A stretch of 64,000 nt of DNA from Candidatus Saccharibacteria bacterium UBA1944 (GCA_002336935.1 DDEW01000015.1:17014-81013); one strand, 5' to 3'; positions 17,816-29,407 are shown, numbered from the stretch's first letter. The notes: generated from the letters alone by a model not told the origin. Numbers and translations are program-made.

Positions 17816-18466
17816 CTATCGTTTAATCTCTACTCCGCCCATGACAATAGAGCCGTCAATGTAGAGCACTGGTGCTGATTTCGCTTCGGTAGGTCGCGTT
17901 TTGTCTTCAAAGCCGCCAAGGATTACTGCTGAGCGATTCTTCACTATCACGTCCTCAGGTACACGAAGCTCAAGCCCGCCCATAAGCACAAAAACGTCAA
18001 GCCGGGCGTGATTCTTAATTTGCGCGTGACTTAAGTCCATCTCTACTCCGCCCATGACTGCGGTAATCTTTGCGCCAGTATAATTTTTGGAAACGTTTTT
18101 ATTCGATGCTCCTGAAAGAATAGCAGTCACCTCTTCATCATTATTTTCACTCTCTGCCTGACGATGGGAGCCGTTCAACAGCATGCTTACACCAAACATG
18201 ATAACCAGTGCTGGCAAGAATATATCGCCCAAATCAATTGCAGTGATGTTCAGGTTATTCAAAAGCAAAACTACCCCAACGCCTGCAAAAAAAAGCGGCC
18301 AACCGTAGTTGCGGCGCTCATTCATGAGCATAAGCGCAGCCGCCACAATGAGGGCAATCGGCCACCAGGTTGCAAAGAGAGCTTGCATGTTATAGGCGTT
18401 GATGTTGGCGAGGAGCAAAATTACTCCTAGCAATATAAGTGCTGTTGCTGTAATCGTTCGTTTCAT
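17816..18466 (-). CDS. LiaF/YvqF-like membrane protein
   Basis: 216-residue protein with four N-terminal TM helices (DUF5668-like, ~3-100) and a C-terminal LiaF-type beta domain (~125-216) with the repeating 'MGGVEMDLSHA...MGGLELRVP...LGGFEDKT...MGGVEIKR' ladder. In Firmicutes LiaF restrains a cell-wall stress two-component system. The ATG at 18466, 4 nt after the methyltransferase stop, is preferred over an upstream GTG. It precedes the MMPL exporter. Confidence 0.88.
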   Translation of the reverse strand: MKRTITATALILLGVILLLANINAYNMQALFATWWPIALIVAAALMLMNERRNYGWPLFFAGVGVVLLLNNLNITAIDLGDIFLPALVIMFGVSMLLNGSHRQAESENNDEEVTAILSGASNKNVSKNYTGAKITAVMGGVEMDLSHAQIKNHARLDVFVLMGGLELRVPEDVIVKNRSAVILGGFEDKTRPTEAKSAPVLYIDGSIVMGGVEIKR

Positions 18467-18470
18467 ACTG

Positions 18471-19085
18471 TTATCGTAACACCGCAAGGCTGGATTGTAC
18501 ACGGAAGCTTCGGGGCTGCTGAGCTCGCCATTCGTCTACTGCATGTGCTGCACCGGGTAGCGCTTCGTTGGCATAATCATCAACAACCACTACCGCCCCT
18601 GGTGCCAGCTTTTTCTCAATCAACTTCAGTGAATCATGAATGGAACCATAGTAATCACCGTCTAGAAAAGCGAAATGTATACCTTCAGGGACATCGTCGT
18701 CATGCAGGTCACTAAACCAACCCTTATGAACCACTGGTGGGACCAATCCCGCCTTGGCAAAGTTGCGCAAGAATTGTTTTTTGCCTACCGATAACTCGCC
18801 CGCAACAAACTGATCCCCCGCCCTACTTTCGTCTTGCCACTGCTTAGGGGGCAAGCCCTCAAACGAATCGTACACGTGAAACGGTGGCGAAACACCATAG
18901 CAATTAAGAAGGCGGCGCAAGAACAGCGAAGTGGTTCCTGCGTAGCACCCAAACTCAACAACTGCACCAATTTGGCCTTGGCGTAGTTGTTGTTCGAGTT
19001 CCACCAGGAGCACCCGAAGCTCTTTTTTGTCTACTTGGTCACTAATGACTGGGTATTTTGCTAGTAGTTCATCGGTCTTCATCAT
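18471..19085 (-). CDS. TylF/MycF-type SAM-dependent methyltransferase
   Basis: 204-residue class I methyltransferase of the macrocin-O-methyltransferase-like family. SAM-binding VVEFGCYAGTTS (~42-53), YDSFEGLP (~72-79), the metal/substrate motif FLDGDYYGSIHDSL (~139-152) and VVVDDY (~163-168) are all visible. It probably O-methylates a sugar or glycan. It overlaps the upstream membrane-protein gene by 4 bp and leads into the LiaF gene. Confidence 0.88.
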   Translation of the reverse strand: MMKTDELLAKYPVISDQVDKKELRVLLVELEQQLRQGQIGAVVEFGCYAGTTSLFLRRLLNCYGVSPPFHVYDSFEGLPPKQWQDESRAGDQFVAGELSVGKKQFLRNFAKAGLVPPVVHKGWFSDLHDDDVPEGIHFAFLDGDYYGSIHDSLKLIEKKLAPGAVVVVDDYANEALPGAAHAVDEWRAQQPRSFRVQSSLAVLR

Positions 19086-19690
19086 GCCACATCATTTACA
19101 TCACGAATTGTCGCTATTGTGTAGCCAAGCATGATGAGGACCAAAATACCCAGCAAAGCCGTGTAAGGATTGAGGACAATAAAAATGCCCGTCAGGACCT
19201 CAAGCACGAAAGTACTAAGCATGAGCTTCAACGCTGTGGCTCTAATTTTTGTCATAAGCAGCCCAATCCCCACCCCTATCATTGCGGCACAGGTGATATA
19301 CGCAACCACTCGAAGTGGTAGGGATAAATCCGAAAAGATAAACGCGAGGACCATACCAAAAAATAATAGTACGTACCCGTGAGTTCTTACTTTTGGCTCG
19401 CCGTGAGCTATATCGTGAAGCACTTTTTCGTGTCGTCCAATTAACTCAATATACTCACCCTCATGTCGGCTAGGATCCTGATCGACAGGTGTAGCAGCAA
19501 TTTCCGCCAGTTCGTCACGCTGCTTTGGTTGCTCGATTGTATCAACCGGAGTTGCTGCTGGGTAGTCCTTCAAATATGCCGCCACCTCATCAGAATGCGG
19601 CGGCGCAATCACGTGGTGCTTACTACTCATAGCAACGGCGATAGGCTCAGGAGCATCAGGTAAACTACTTGTGGCGCGAATAGGGCTCAT
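19082..19690 (-). CDS. Membrane protein with cytoplasmic N-terminus, unknown
   Basis: 202-residue protein. The first ~105 residues are hydrophilic and Pro/Glu-rich; four TM helices follow (~106-200). No family recognised. Its ATG overlaps the stop of the pilin-like micro-ORF (ATGA, 19690-19687) and its stop overlaps the methyltransferase start, so the three are translated as a coupled unit. Confidence 0.75.
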   Translation of the reverse strand: MSPIRATSSLPDAPEPIAVAMSSKHHVIAPPHSDEVAAYLKDYPAATPVDTIEQPKQRDELAEIAATPVDQDPSRHEGEYIELIGRHEKVLHDIAHGEPKVRTHGYVLLFFGMVLAFIFSDLSLPLRVVAYITCAAMIGVGIGLLMTKIRATALKLMLSTFVLEVLTGIFIVLNPYTALLGILVLIMLGYTIATIRDVNDVA

Positions 19691-19785
19691 CCACGAGCCT
19701 CTAGATAGGCGAGGACGAGCAAGATAATAATAACAACGATGACCACTACTAGCTCAAGAATCGTAAACCCATACTGCCGTCTCAT
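19687..19785 (-). CDS. 32-residue type IV pilin-like micro-protein
   Basis: A 33-codon ORF with a textbook class III prepilin start: MRRQYG, then FTILELVVVIVV, with Gly at -1, Phe at +1 and Glu at +5, followed by a hydrophobic helix and a short tail ending EARG. There is no globular head. TATGAT lies 6 nt before the ATG (leaderless promoter). Its stop overlaps the ATG of the next gene (ATGA). It may be a real mini-pilin, a leader for translational coupling, or the remnant of a pilin gene. No prepilin peptidase lies in the window. Confidence 0.65.
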   Translation of the reverse strand: MRRQYGFTILELVVVIVVIIILLVLAYLEARG

Positions 19786-19882
19786 GTCACCATCATACTA
19801 CGTTAAAGAGCCCCGATAAAAGAGTGGTGACGCTTGTGCTTTTTTGCTATACTACTCAACAGAGAGGGACACCACAGACACG

Positions 19883-20704
19883 ATGCTTCGCACACCTATC
19901 CGAAGAATTATTACTACCAGTGCGGTTGTGCTATTCGTGGTGGCCGAAAGTTCTCTTTCGGCACATGCTGTCACACCCATTTCACAGGGCTACATCCCCA
20001 GCGAACCAGTCTCGATTGGCTCAGTGGTAAGCCTCGAAAAGGATTCGACTGATCACGTCATTCCATCGAGTACAGCCACAAGTGACAGTATTATCGGCGT
20101 TGTGGTCAACGACGGTAGCTCACCGCTGAGCCTGAACACGGGCACTGCCCGCCAAGCACAGGTTGCGACAAGTGGTGTTGTACCCGTGCTCGTCAGCGAC
20201 GTGAATGGCGAAATAGCCCAAGGCGACCCCATTACCGCTAGCTACATTAAAGGTGTTGGCATGAAAGCAACGTCTAATTCTAAAGTTGTTGGCATTGCTC
20301 AGGGGCCGATGACGGGGAAGAACACTCAAAAAGTGAAAGACGAGCATGGTGGAGAAACTAACGTCACGCTTGGTCAAGCACCCGTGCTCGTCAGCGTAAG
20401 CTACCATTACAAGCAACCTGACAAAACCATTATCCCGGCTGCGCTGCAAAATATCGCCAATACTGTTGCCGGCAAAAAAGTGGACTCCTTGCCTATCATT
20501 GTGAGTAGTATTATTTTCATTATCATGCTGATTACGGTGGTAAGCATTGTCTATGCTATGATTCGCAGTAGCATCATCAGTATCGGTCGTAATCCTATGG
20601 CTCAGTCGGCAGTATACCGAGATATTATTCAGCTTTCTATCCTAGTGCTCGCCATCATTGGCGTTTCCATTATTGCTATTTATGTAATTCTGACGAGGTT
20701 ATAG
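19883..20704 (+). CDS. c-like membrane hairpin with extracytoplasmic domain (F1-like cluster)
   Basis: 273-residue protein at the place of subunit c. A signal peptide (~1-29, cut near AHA) is followed by ~170 beta-rich residues with repeating 'GDPITAS...GVGMKATSNSKVVGIA' phrases, then two TM helices (~203-228 and ~248-270) joined by the polar loop SIGRNPMAQ. The R-N-P loop and spacing match ATP synthase subunit c, whose loop binds the central stalk. The ion-carrying Glu/Asp, expected ~20 residues after the Arg, is Leu here, and helix 2 has no acidic residue. Topology (N-domain outside, loop inside) agrees with c. It cannot carry protons in the usual way. I chose the ATG at 19883 because it directly precedes the signal peptide; TATACT at ~19848 is the likely -10 of the operon. 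Confidence 0.72.
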   Translation: MLRTPIRRIITTSAVVLFVVAESSLSAHAVTPISQGYIPSEPVSIGSVVSLEKDSTDHVIPSSTATSDSIIGVVVNDGSSPLSLNTGTARQAQVATSGVVPVLVSDVNGEIAQGDPITASYIKGVGMKATSNSKVVGIAQGPMTGKNTQKVKDEHGGETNVTLGQAPVLVSVSYHYKQPDKTIIPAALQNIANTVAGKKVDSLPIIVSSIIFIIMLITVVSIVYAMIRSSIISIGRNPMAQSAVYRDIIQLSILVLAIIGVSIIAIYVILTRL

Positions 20705-20707
20705 CCA

Positions 20708-21613
20708 ATGCTTGGTGGGGACACAGCATTAACCATCTTCCTTCTCGTCAATGTATTTGTGATAGGAGTTGTTGTTGCGATTGCCGTGATGCACGCACGA
20801 GCACATTTTCTCCCTGAAGCAACAAAGCCAAGCAAAAAGGTGACGCTCCCTATGCTGCCCCATGATGTTCGCCAACGGATTATTGAAGAAGCAGAGGGCG
20901 ACTACGAAAAAGTGCTCCGTAAGAGTGCCATATCCTTTGAAAAAGATTTGGAATCAACGACGAGTCACCTTAGTGAGCAGTTGAGCAAAATCGGCAACGA
21001 AATTATGGATGACGAGATGCGGCGCTATAAAGCGGGACTCGATGACCTGCGTAAAGAGACTGAGAGTGCCGTTGGTAGCGCAAGTCAAGAAATTACCAAG
21101 CACCAAGAAGAACTCCGTACTCGACTTGCCGAACGTCAAGCAGAGATCGAAGCAAAACTAAGCGAGACACAGGCTGAACTTGAGGCAAAGTTTGCTGCCC
21201 GCACCACAGAGCTTGAAGCAACATTCAAGCAACAGCAGGCCGAGTATGCTCAACAGCAGGCCGCTCTCGAAGCCGAGTTAGCAAAACATCAAACGGAACT
21301 TAGTGCATCACTAAAAGAACGTGAGGTGCGGTTGGCAGCGCATCAAACCGAGCTTGACGACCAACTGGTAGCCTTGCAAGCGCAACATGCTAAAAAACAA
21401 ACTGAACTTGAAGCGAAACTTGAACAGGAAATGGCATTACAACGTGAGCAGATGGCCAAACAACTCGAAACGAAAGTTGGTGACACCATTGCAGCTTTCT
21501 TAACGGAGACGCTGGGGCACAATGTTGATCTTGGGGCACAGCTTCCCTATCTCACTGCTATGCTTGACGAACACAAAGACGAACTTATCAAAGGAGTCCG
21601 TGATGACGGGTAA
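20708..21613 (+). CDS. b-like peripheral stalk with extended coiled coil
   Basis: 301-residue protein in the position of subunit b. One N-terminal TM helix (~8-30) is followed by ~220 residues of nearly unbroken coiled coil with repeats of the form 'xxQAELEAKxx' and a C-terminal helix pair (~265-301). Typical b subunits have ~155-170 residues, so the stalk is about twice as long. It starts 3 nt after the c-like gene and overlaps the delta-like gene by 11 nt. Low-complexity sequence means homology to b rests mainly on position and architecture. Confidence 0.75.
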   Translation: MLGGDTALTIFLLVNVFVIGVVVAIAVMHARAHFLPEATKPSKKVTLPMLPHDVRQRIIEEAEGDYEKVLRKSAISFEKDLESTTSHLSEQLSKIGNEIMDDEMRRYKAGLDDLRKETESAVGSASQEITKHQEELRTRLAERQAEIEAKLSETQAELEAKFAARTTELEATFKQQQAEYAQQQAALEAELAKHQTELSASLKEREVRLAAHQTELDDQLVALQAQHAKKQTELEAKLEQEMALQREQMAKQLETKVGDTIAAFLTETLGHNVDLGAQLPYLTAMLDEHKDELIKGVRDDG

Positions 21614-22094
21614 TGGAGCAATCCCCAAAACCATATCGTCGGCGAGCGACTTAACCGGGCTCATTCTTGAAGTCCGCGAATACACGAAGTGGTACAACCA
21701 GTATGCAAATGCCTCTCGCGTCGGTGCGCCTTACCAAATCGCACAGCCAGAGTTATCGCCGACTGCCAGTCGACTCATTCGTGATTGGGCGAGCCAGACA
21801 CCAATGAGCAGCAAGAGCCTCGATGAGTTAGTTGCGCAGCTTGAACATACGAAAGTACATGCGCCCGTGATAACAATTACTCTCGCAGCACCCGCCACCA
21901 GTGAGGTTAAAGCACAGCTTGTCGCATGGTGTCGAGCTAACCTTAGCCCCGATATCCTGGTTACTTTTCGCTTCAATGCGACAATCTTGGGGGGAATGGT
22001 TGTGCGCTATGGCAGTACCATTTATGATTGGTCGTTCCGACGCACTATTTTGAATGAACGTCACCGTTTTGCCGAGGTATTGCAGCGTGTTTGA
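21603..22094 (+). CDS. atpH: ATP synthase delta-subunit homologue (short)
   Basis: 163-residue protein, slightly shorter than the usual ~175-180. The C-terminal signature TILGGMVVRYGSTIYDWSFRRTI matches the delta/OSCP motif (LIGGxVIRxGDxxxDxSxR). The N-terminal helical bundle is divergent. The ATG at 21603 has the SD AAAGGAGT and overlaps the b-like gene. Role: joins the peripheral stalk to the top of alpha3beta3. Confidence 0.82.
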   Translation: MTGNGAIPKTISSASDLTGLILEVREYTKWYNQYANASRVGAPYQIAQPELSPTASRLIRDWASQTPMSSKSLDELVAQLEHTKVHAPVITITLAAPATSEVKAQLVAWCRANLSPDILVTFRFNATILGGMVVRYGSTIYDWSFRRTILNERHRFAEVLQRV

Positions 22095-23584
22095 CAATAC
22101 AGCCTTTCAAAAACTCGTCGAAGCCGGCAACCTTACCGGCGAAGTGGTCGCAACAAACCGCTTTATTGTAGAAATCAAGGGCCTCGAGGGTGTGCGCATT
22201 GGTGCGCAAATACTTTTTGAAGATGGCCAGCGTGGCATGGTGCGAGAAGCCTATGGCGATCGAGTGGTACTCTACAACATTGACAGCGAAGACGTTGCGC
22301 TTGGCGCGCTTGTTGTTGTGGAGTTTGACCAACTACAAGTACCTGTCGGTTCTGAACTTATCGGCCGTGTTGTCAGCCCAATGGGCCTACCCCTCGATGG
22401 CAAAGGCACCCTCCGAACTGCACAAACCAGTGGCATATTTACGCCAGCCCCAGGCATTATGGATCGCAAGATGCTTGACGAGCAACTGGCAAGTGGCGTC
22501 TCAGCAGTCGATAGCTTCTTCCCTATTGTGCTTGGCCAGCGTATTGCAATTCTGGGGGATTCGAAATCGGGTAAATCCACGTTTTTAAGCCAGCTTAGCG
22601 CTAACCAGCAAGGTACGGACCGTATTGTCGTTTATGTACTAATTGGCAAACGCAAAGTCGATATCGAACGTTTGCTGAGCGACTTGCAGCGCAGCGGCGC
22701 CATGGAACACACCATTGTGGTACTCGCCAATATTTTCGACAGCCTCACCCAAAGCTACATTGCCCCCTACGCCGCTTGCAGCATGGCTGAGCACCTGTGG
22801 TATAACGGGCAAGATGTCATCATCATTTACGACGACCTTAGCTCACATGCCGAGGCTTACCGCCAGCTGTCGCTCCTGCAAGAAGTAGATCCGGGCCGAG
22901 ACAGCTACCCTGGCGATATCTTTTACACACACTCTTCTCTGCTCGAACGTGCCGGCAAACTATTAACGAACGATAAAACCCTCACAAGCCTACCTGTAGT
23001 GCTCACGCCAAACGATGACATCACCGCCTATCTTTCCACCAACATTATGTCTATTACCGACGGCCAGATTATTTTTGACCTTGGCTATTTCCGTAAAGGC
23101 ATTCGCCCCGCCGTGAATGCCGGGTTATCTGTGTCGCGCGTCGGTGGACAGGCACAAACCAAGCGCCAAAAGCAATTATCAACAGCACTCTTCAAAGCGC
23201 TTGCTCACTACCACCAGGCCGAAGAGTTCTCACACTTTTCAAGCCAGCTGAGCAAAGAAACCCGCATCGATCTGGCGCGTGGGCGACACCTTTATCAGGC
23301 GCTCGGTCAACCACCAGAGCAGCTATTTTCACTTGCCGAGCAGCAGCTATTGCTCGAAACTATTATGAAAAGTGATGATGACCGTGCCATCGATATTGCC
23401 AGCCTTAAACAGGCGGTAAAGGGACGTGGTACAGACATGAAAACAGAGGAAGACTACGATAATCTTGAAGCCGAACTGCTGGCAAAGTTTCGTGCCGAAG
23501 AGCTTAAACCAGTTGAAGCAACACCCGCTCCGGTCCAAACCGAAGAATCCAAAGACAAAAAGGGTAAAAAGGTGGAGGTAAAAG

Positions 23585-23592
<8 letters not shown>
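22087..23592 (+). CDS. atpA: F1-like ATPase alpha subunit
   Basis: 501-residue alpha homologue (nucleotide-binding, non-catalytic). Beta-barrel domain ~15-85, Walker A GDSKSGKS, then IIYDDLSSHAEAYRQLSLL, and the catalytic arginine finger in SVSRVGGQAQTK. The C-terminus adds a Lys/Glu-rich tail. The likely start is the GTG at 22087, with GAGG 9 nt upstream; an ATG at 22054 is also possible but has no SD. The N-terminal helix that normally contacts delta is short. Overlaps delta by 8 nt. Confidence 0.9.
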
Positions 23593-25871
<2,279 letters not shown>

Positions 25872-25872
<1 letters not shown>

Positions 25873-26129
25873 TGCCCGCGAACGAACAGCAAATCAGCGT
25901 GGTAGCTCGTGCGCCCTTTCATGTCTACTACGAAGGTCCAGCCTACAGCATAACTGCCACAAATAAAGTTGGGGTGTTCGATGTACTGCCCGGTCACGCC
26001 GATTTTTTTTCAATGCTTTCACCGTGCACGGTAACAATTGAAACCGAAAACGATCAAATAAAGTTTGCCATCCACAACGGCATGCTTACGGTGCGCAGCG
26101 ACGAAGTGATGCTATTTGTTAATATGTAG
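25872..26129 (+). CDS. atpC: F1-like ATPase epsilon subunit (beta-sandwich only)
   Basis: 85 residues covering only the N-terminal beta-sandwich (GVFDVLPGHADFFSMLSP matches the family's GxFGxLPxHxP motif). The two C-terminal helices that inhibit ATPase activity in normal ~135-residue epsilon subunits are missing. This is consistent with an enzyme meant to hydrolyse ATP. It is the last gene of the cluster; no subunit a gene is present on either side. Confidence 0.88.
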
Positions 26130-26144
26130 CTCACCATAACAAAA

Positions 26145-26164
26145 CACCGGCGCATGTGCCGGTG
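26145..26164 (+). terminator. Hairpin at the end of the F1-like operon
   Basis: A perfect 7-bp stem CACCGGC/GCCGGTG with a 6-nt loop lies 16 nt after the epsilon stop. The following sequence is A/T-rich but lacks a clean T-run, so termination strength is uncertain. Confidence 0.55.
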
Positions 26165-26263
26165 GGATAATACTAAATTATAGCAAAATACACTCGTAAA
26201 ATCACGTCTTTTTTTAACCCAAATGCTATGGTACGCTAGCCTTGTAAACCTAATGGGAGGGGT

Positions 26264-27415
26264 ATGGAAGACTTATTAATTATCGTCGTTATCTTAGCGC
26301 TGTTCTTTGATTTTACGAACGGGTTTCATGACACGGCAAACGCCATTGCAACGAGTGTTTCTACAAAGGCACTCAAGCCCCGTACGGCCGTACTGTTGGC
26401 AGCCGTTTTGAACTTTGCCGGTGCGTTTGTGTCGCTCAAGGTTGCCGCAACCGTAGCAAAGGGTGTTGTTGATAGCCAAGTCGTTACACTTCCCGTAGTG
26501 TTCGCAGGTATCATTGGTGCGATATTATGGAACCTCTTCACCTGGCGGATTGGTATGCCGACAAGTTCAAGCCACGCCCTCATTGGCGGCGTTGCCGGGG
26601 CCGCCGTGGTGGGTATTGGAGCAGGGGCCATCCATTGGGATGGACTCGTCAACAAAGTACTCACGCCCTCGCTTGTAGCCCCCCTCCTCGGCCTGGCTGT
26701 TGCGGCAACTATCCTTTGGCTCATTGTAAAGCTTGTCCCTAATACAAACAGCAACCGTGCGCAGGGAGTTTTTCGCAAATTACAGATTGTCTCGGCAAGT
26801 TTTGTTGCTTTTACCCACGGCACAAACGATGCTCAAAAAACAATGGGTATCATTGCACTTGCGCTACTGGCCATTCATCCCGCCAAAGAGTTTTCCGTAC
26901 CACTTTGGGTGATTATTTCAGCAGCTACTGCTATGGCACTCGGCACCTATGTCGGTGGGTGGCGCATCATCAACACACTTGGTAAAAAGATCATTGACCT
27001 AAAGCCACGTGATGGGTTTGCTGCCGAAACCGCAACGGCAACCATTTTGTGGACAACGGCTCAGTTTGGCTTCCCCGTATCAACCACTCACACAATTAGC
27101 AGTGCCATCGTTGGGGCCGGTGCAGTTGAAAACCGCCACAAAATTAACTGGCATGTTATCAAGCAAATCCTTTTTGCTTGGTTATTCACCCTTCCCTGCG
27201 CAGCGTTAGTGGGGGCAATTATCCGGCTGCTCACCCTTGTTCCTGGGGGTGCATACATTGCCTTTGCGCTCCTTGTGCTCGTTGCTTGGACGATTATTGT
27301 TACCCAGCACTGGACACGAGAAAGTTTTCGCCAGTTCCGAGCATTACTTTCCCCTGTCGACAAAACGGTTAAACCGGTCGACCTCTCATCTGATATTAAA
27401 ACAATGCTTAGATAA
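26264..27415 (+). CDS. Pit-family inorganic phosphate transporter
   Basis: 383-residue low-affinity phosphate permease. Both signature repeats are present: FDFTNGFHDTANAIATSV (~15-32) and FVAFTHGTNDAQKTMG (~183-198), each within a bundle of TM helices separated by a basic loop. Strong SD (GGGAGGGGT). Monocistronic, lying between the F1-like cluster and a convergent surface-protein gene. Confidence 0.95.
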   Translation: MEDLLIIVVILALFFDFTNGFHDTANAIATSVSTKALKPRTAVLLAAVLNFAGAFVSLKVAATVAKGVVDSQVVTLPVVFAGIIGAILWNLFTWRIGMPTSSSHALIGGVAGAAVVGIGAGAIHWDGLVNKVLTPSLVAPLLGLAVAATILWLIVKLVPNTNSNRAQGVFRKLQIVSASFVAFTHGTNDAQKTMGIIALALLAIHPAKEFSVPLWVIISAATAMALGTYVGGWRIINTLGKKIIDLKPRDGFAAETATATILWTTAQFGFPVSTTHTISSAIVGAGAVENRHKINWHVIKQILFAWLFTLPCAALVGAIIRLLTLVPGGAYIAFALLVLVAWTIIVTQHWTRESFRQFRALLSPVDKTVKPVDLSSDIKTMLR

Positions 27416-27419
27416 TACT

Positions 27420-28448
27420 CTATTCAACAATAATATAGTCGAATGCATAGCCGGCAGGGCTCATCGCACCTTCCACGCTGATCGAAAAACCACTTGCCGT
27501 ACGATTGATATACATCCCTGGCACTGCCTTTCCAATTGGTGTCACCACAACATGCGGTGTACTTGAGTACTTTTGACTAAAGGTCACGGTGGCTAGTAAG
27601 CCATTGCCCGCACCCACACCAGTATTCACCGCTATCGTGCCGCTTGTGTCGTTGCCGCCAATCGTTACCGTGCCATTACTGCCGGCACCGCCGCCAACCG
27701 ATACACCAGGTTTGCTCCCAGAGCTCAGCAGGTGGCCGGTTACCGTCAACTGGCCAACCTGGAAGTTCCGCACGCTCAGCGACCCGCCAACCGCCAAGTT
27801 ACCGGCAATATTGAGGTTGTTGTTGATAGTAGTGAGCTGATTTACCGTCAACGGACCTTGTATTTGCGCGCTTCCAGCAATCTTTATGTCTTTACGAAGA
27901 TTCAAGGTGCTTATTGTCCCATCTCCGTTAACGTTAAGCTGTTGCACCTGCGTATCGCCAGCTTGTAGTTTTGCAAGGGAGGCATCCGTTGCACTAAACT
28001 TACTATTTAACAGTAACTGCCCCGCAACAGTCACATCTCCACCCATTCTTACTTTGCCATTAAACGTACTGTTTGGTCCAATGATCAGTTCAGTATCGGC
28101 GTTCCCTACTGGGTTACGGCTCACGCCAAGTTTGTCTAGCGTAGAAGTGCTCAGCGTCACACCATTGCGCACTGCTTCGTCTTGTGCATCCACCTGCTTC
28201 CTCATGACCATCGATATCACTACTGCATTCGCAATCAAAATCAATGCCACAACGGCTAGCCCAATAAATGTCGCCTTGTGCGATGGCTTATACGCTGTCC
28301 GACGCTTTAACGGCGTCTGGGGCGTACGTTCAACAGGACTCGACGTGCTCTGAACATCAACTATTTCCTCACTCATCGACTCCTGTGTTTGGAGTGCTTC
28401 GGGAGCGGGAGCATTCGATGCGTCGGGTAGCTTTGGATCTTCACTCAT
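27420..28448 (-). CDS. Membrane-anchored beta-repeat surface protein
   Basis: 342 residues. A Pro/Glu-rich cytoplasmic N-terminus (~1-58), one TM helix (~60-80), then an outer region of repeated short beta units (GKVRMGGDVTVAGQLLLNSKF, NNLNIAGNLAVGGSLSVRN) typical of beta-helix or fibre proteins, and a compact C-terminal domain (ATVTFSQKYSSTPHVVVTP onward) resembling phage-fibre and CPR surface-protein tails. Anchored with the C-terminus outside. It faces the divergent surface cluster at 28535. Confidence 0.75.
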   Translation of the reverse strand: MSEDPKLPDASNAPAPEALQTQESMSEEIVDVQSTSSPVERTPQTPLKRRTAYKPSHKATFIGLAVVALILIANAVVISMVMRKQVDAQDEAVRNGVTLSTSTLDKLGVSRNPVGNADTELIIGPNSTFNGKVRMGGDVTVAGQLLLNSKFSATDASLAKLQAGDTQVQQLNVNGDGTISTLNLRKDIKIAGSAQIQGPLTVNQLTTINNNLNIAGNLAVGGSLSVRNFQVGQLTVTGHLLSSGSKPGVSVGGGAGSNGTVTIGGNDTSGTIAVNTGVGAGNGLLATVTFSQKYSSTPHVVVTPIGKAVPGMYINRTASGFSISVEGAMSPAGYAFDYIIVE

Positions 28449-28534
28449 GTTTATTTCGCTTCTTTATTCACCCAATAGTATACCCCTTATGCTCGCAACT
28501 TGCAAAATAGTTATGGTTCACCCACAATAGACCT

Positions 28535-29284
28535 ATGAATCACCGTCGGGGGAGTTGCTGGATAGTCACTACTGCGCTTGTCGGCCTTTTCTTGGCGCCC
28601 AGTGTCCACGCTGAAACCCTCCAATCTACTAACTACAAGTTCGATGAGCCCACTGTCGGTGCAGGTAGCCTTAACCAGTCATCATCGACAAACTATAGGG
28701 GTCAGGCCGGCGTTGGCGATCTTGGAATTGGTAACTCTTCATCTGCAAACTTCCAAGTCAATGCTGGATCAAAAACCAGCCCCGATCCAGTGCTCAGTGT
28801 CGCAGTAACGAGCTCTCTAGCGGATTTTGGCAAACTATCGCCTTCGAGTACATCAACAGCGACTGCTACCTTTACTGTCATCAACTACACTAGCTATGGC
28901 TACGCGGTGCAAATGACCGGAGCACCGCCTAGTTATAACGGAAGAAGCCTTGCGGCTATGTCCACAACAGCTTTATCGCAACCGGGTATTGAGCAGTTCG
29001 GTATTAACCTGGTTGCAAACACCTCGCCAATTAACTTTGGGAATAATCTTGATAACGGGCAGTTTGGTTATGGGCAAATTGGTAACGGTCCTACCGCTCC
29101 AGACTACAACAACTACTCTACACCGAACGAGTACCGCTATGTACCTGGTGAAATAATTGCCAGCGCACCAAAGAGCTCGGGCCAGACTACCTACACTATC
29201 AGCTTTGTTGCTAACGTATCTGCCATCACACCTGGCGGCGAATACCTCAGCAATCAAACATTGATAGTCACTGGCACCTACTAG
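28535..29284 (+). CDS. Secreted WxL-like surface protein (short)
   Basis: 249-residue exported protein: signal peptide (~1-26, cut after VHA), Ser/Asn-rich stretch, then a beta-domain (~85-249) that shares with the next two genes the pattern FGINLVAN...YRYVPGEIIA...YTISFVANV...GGEY. It lacks the cysteines of its paralogues. Likely a cell-surface or pilus-like component bound to the DUF916-like anchor encoded downstream. CACAAT 6 nt before the ATG may be a leaderless -10. Confidence 0.72.
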   Translation: MNHRRGSCWIVTTALVGLFLAPSVHAETLQSTNYKFDEPTVGAGSLNQSSSTNYRGQAGVGDLGIGNSSSANFQVNAGSKTSPDPVLSVAVTSSLADFGKLSPSSTSTATATFTVINYTSYGYAVQMTGAPPSYNGRSLAAMSTTALSQPGIEQFGINLVANTSPINFGNNLDNGQFGYGQIGNGPTAPDYNNYSTPNEYRYVPGEIIASAPKSSGQTTYTISFVANVSAITPGGEYLSNQTLIVTGTY

Positions 29285-29293
29285 TTATCCACA
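29285..29293 (+). other. DnaA-box-like sequence
   Basis: TTATCCACA, the consensus DnaA box, directly follows the stop codon of the gene at 28535. A second identical copy lies at 33924. Two isolated boxes do not make an origin. Confidence 0.3.
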
Positions 29294-29407
29294 GTTTCAT
29301 CACAAGTTGTATAGCTTCGCGCTAAATCGTTACAAATTGGGTGTTGACGACTCAATACGCTCATGGTACTATTCGAAGTAGAAACCAACTTAAAACAAAA
29401 AAACACC

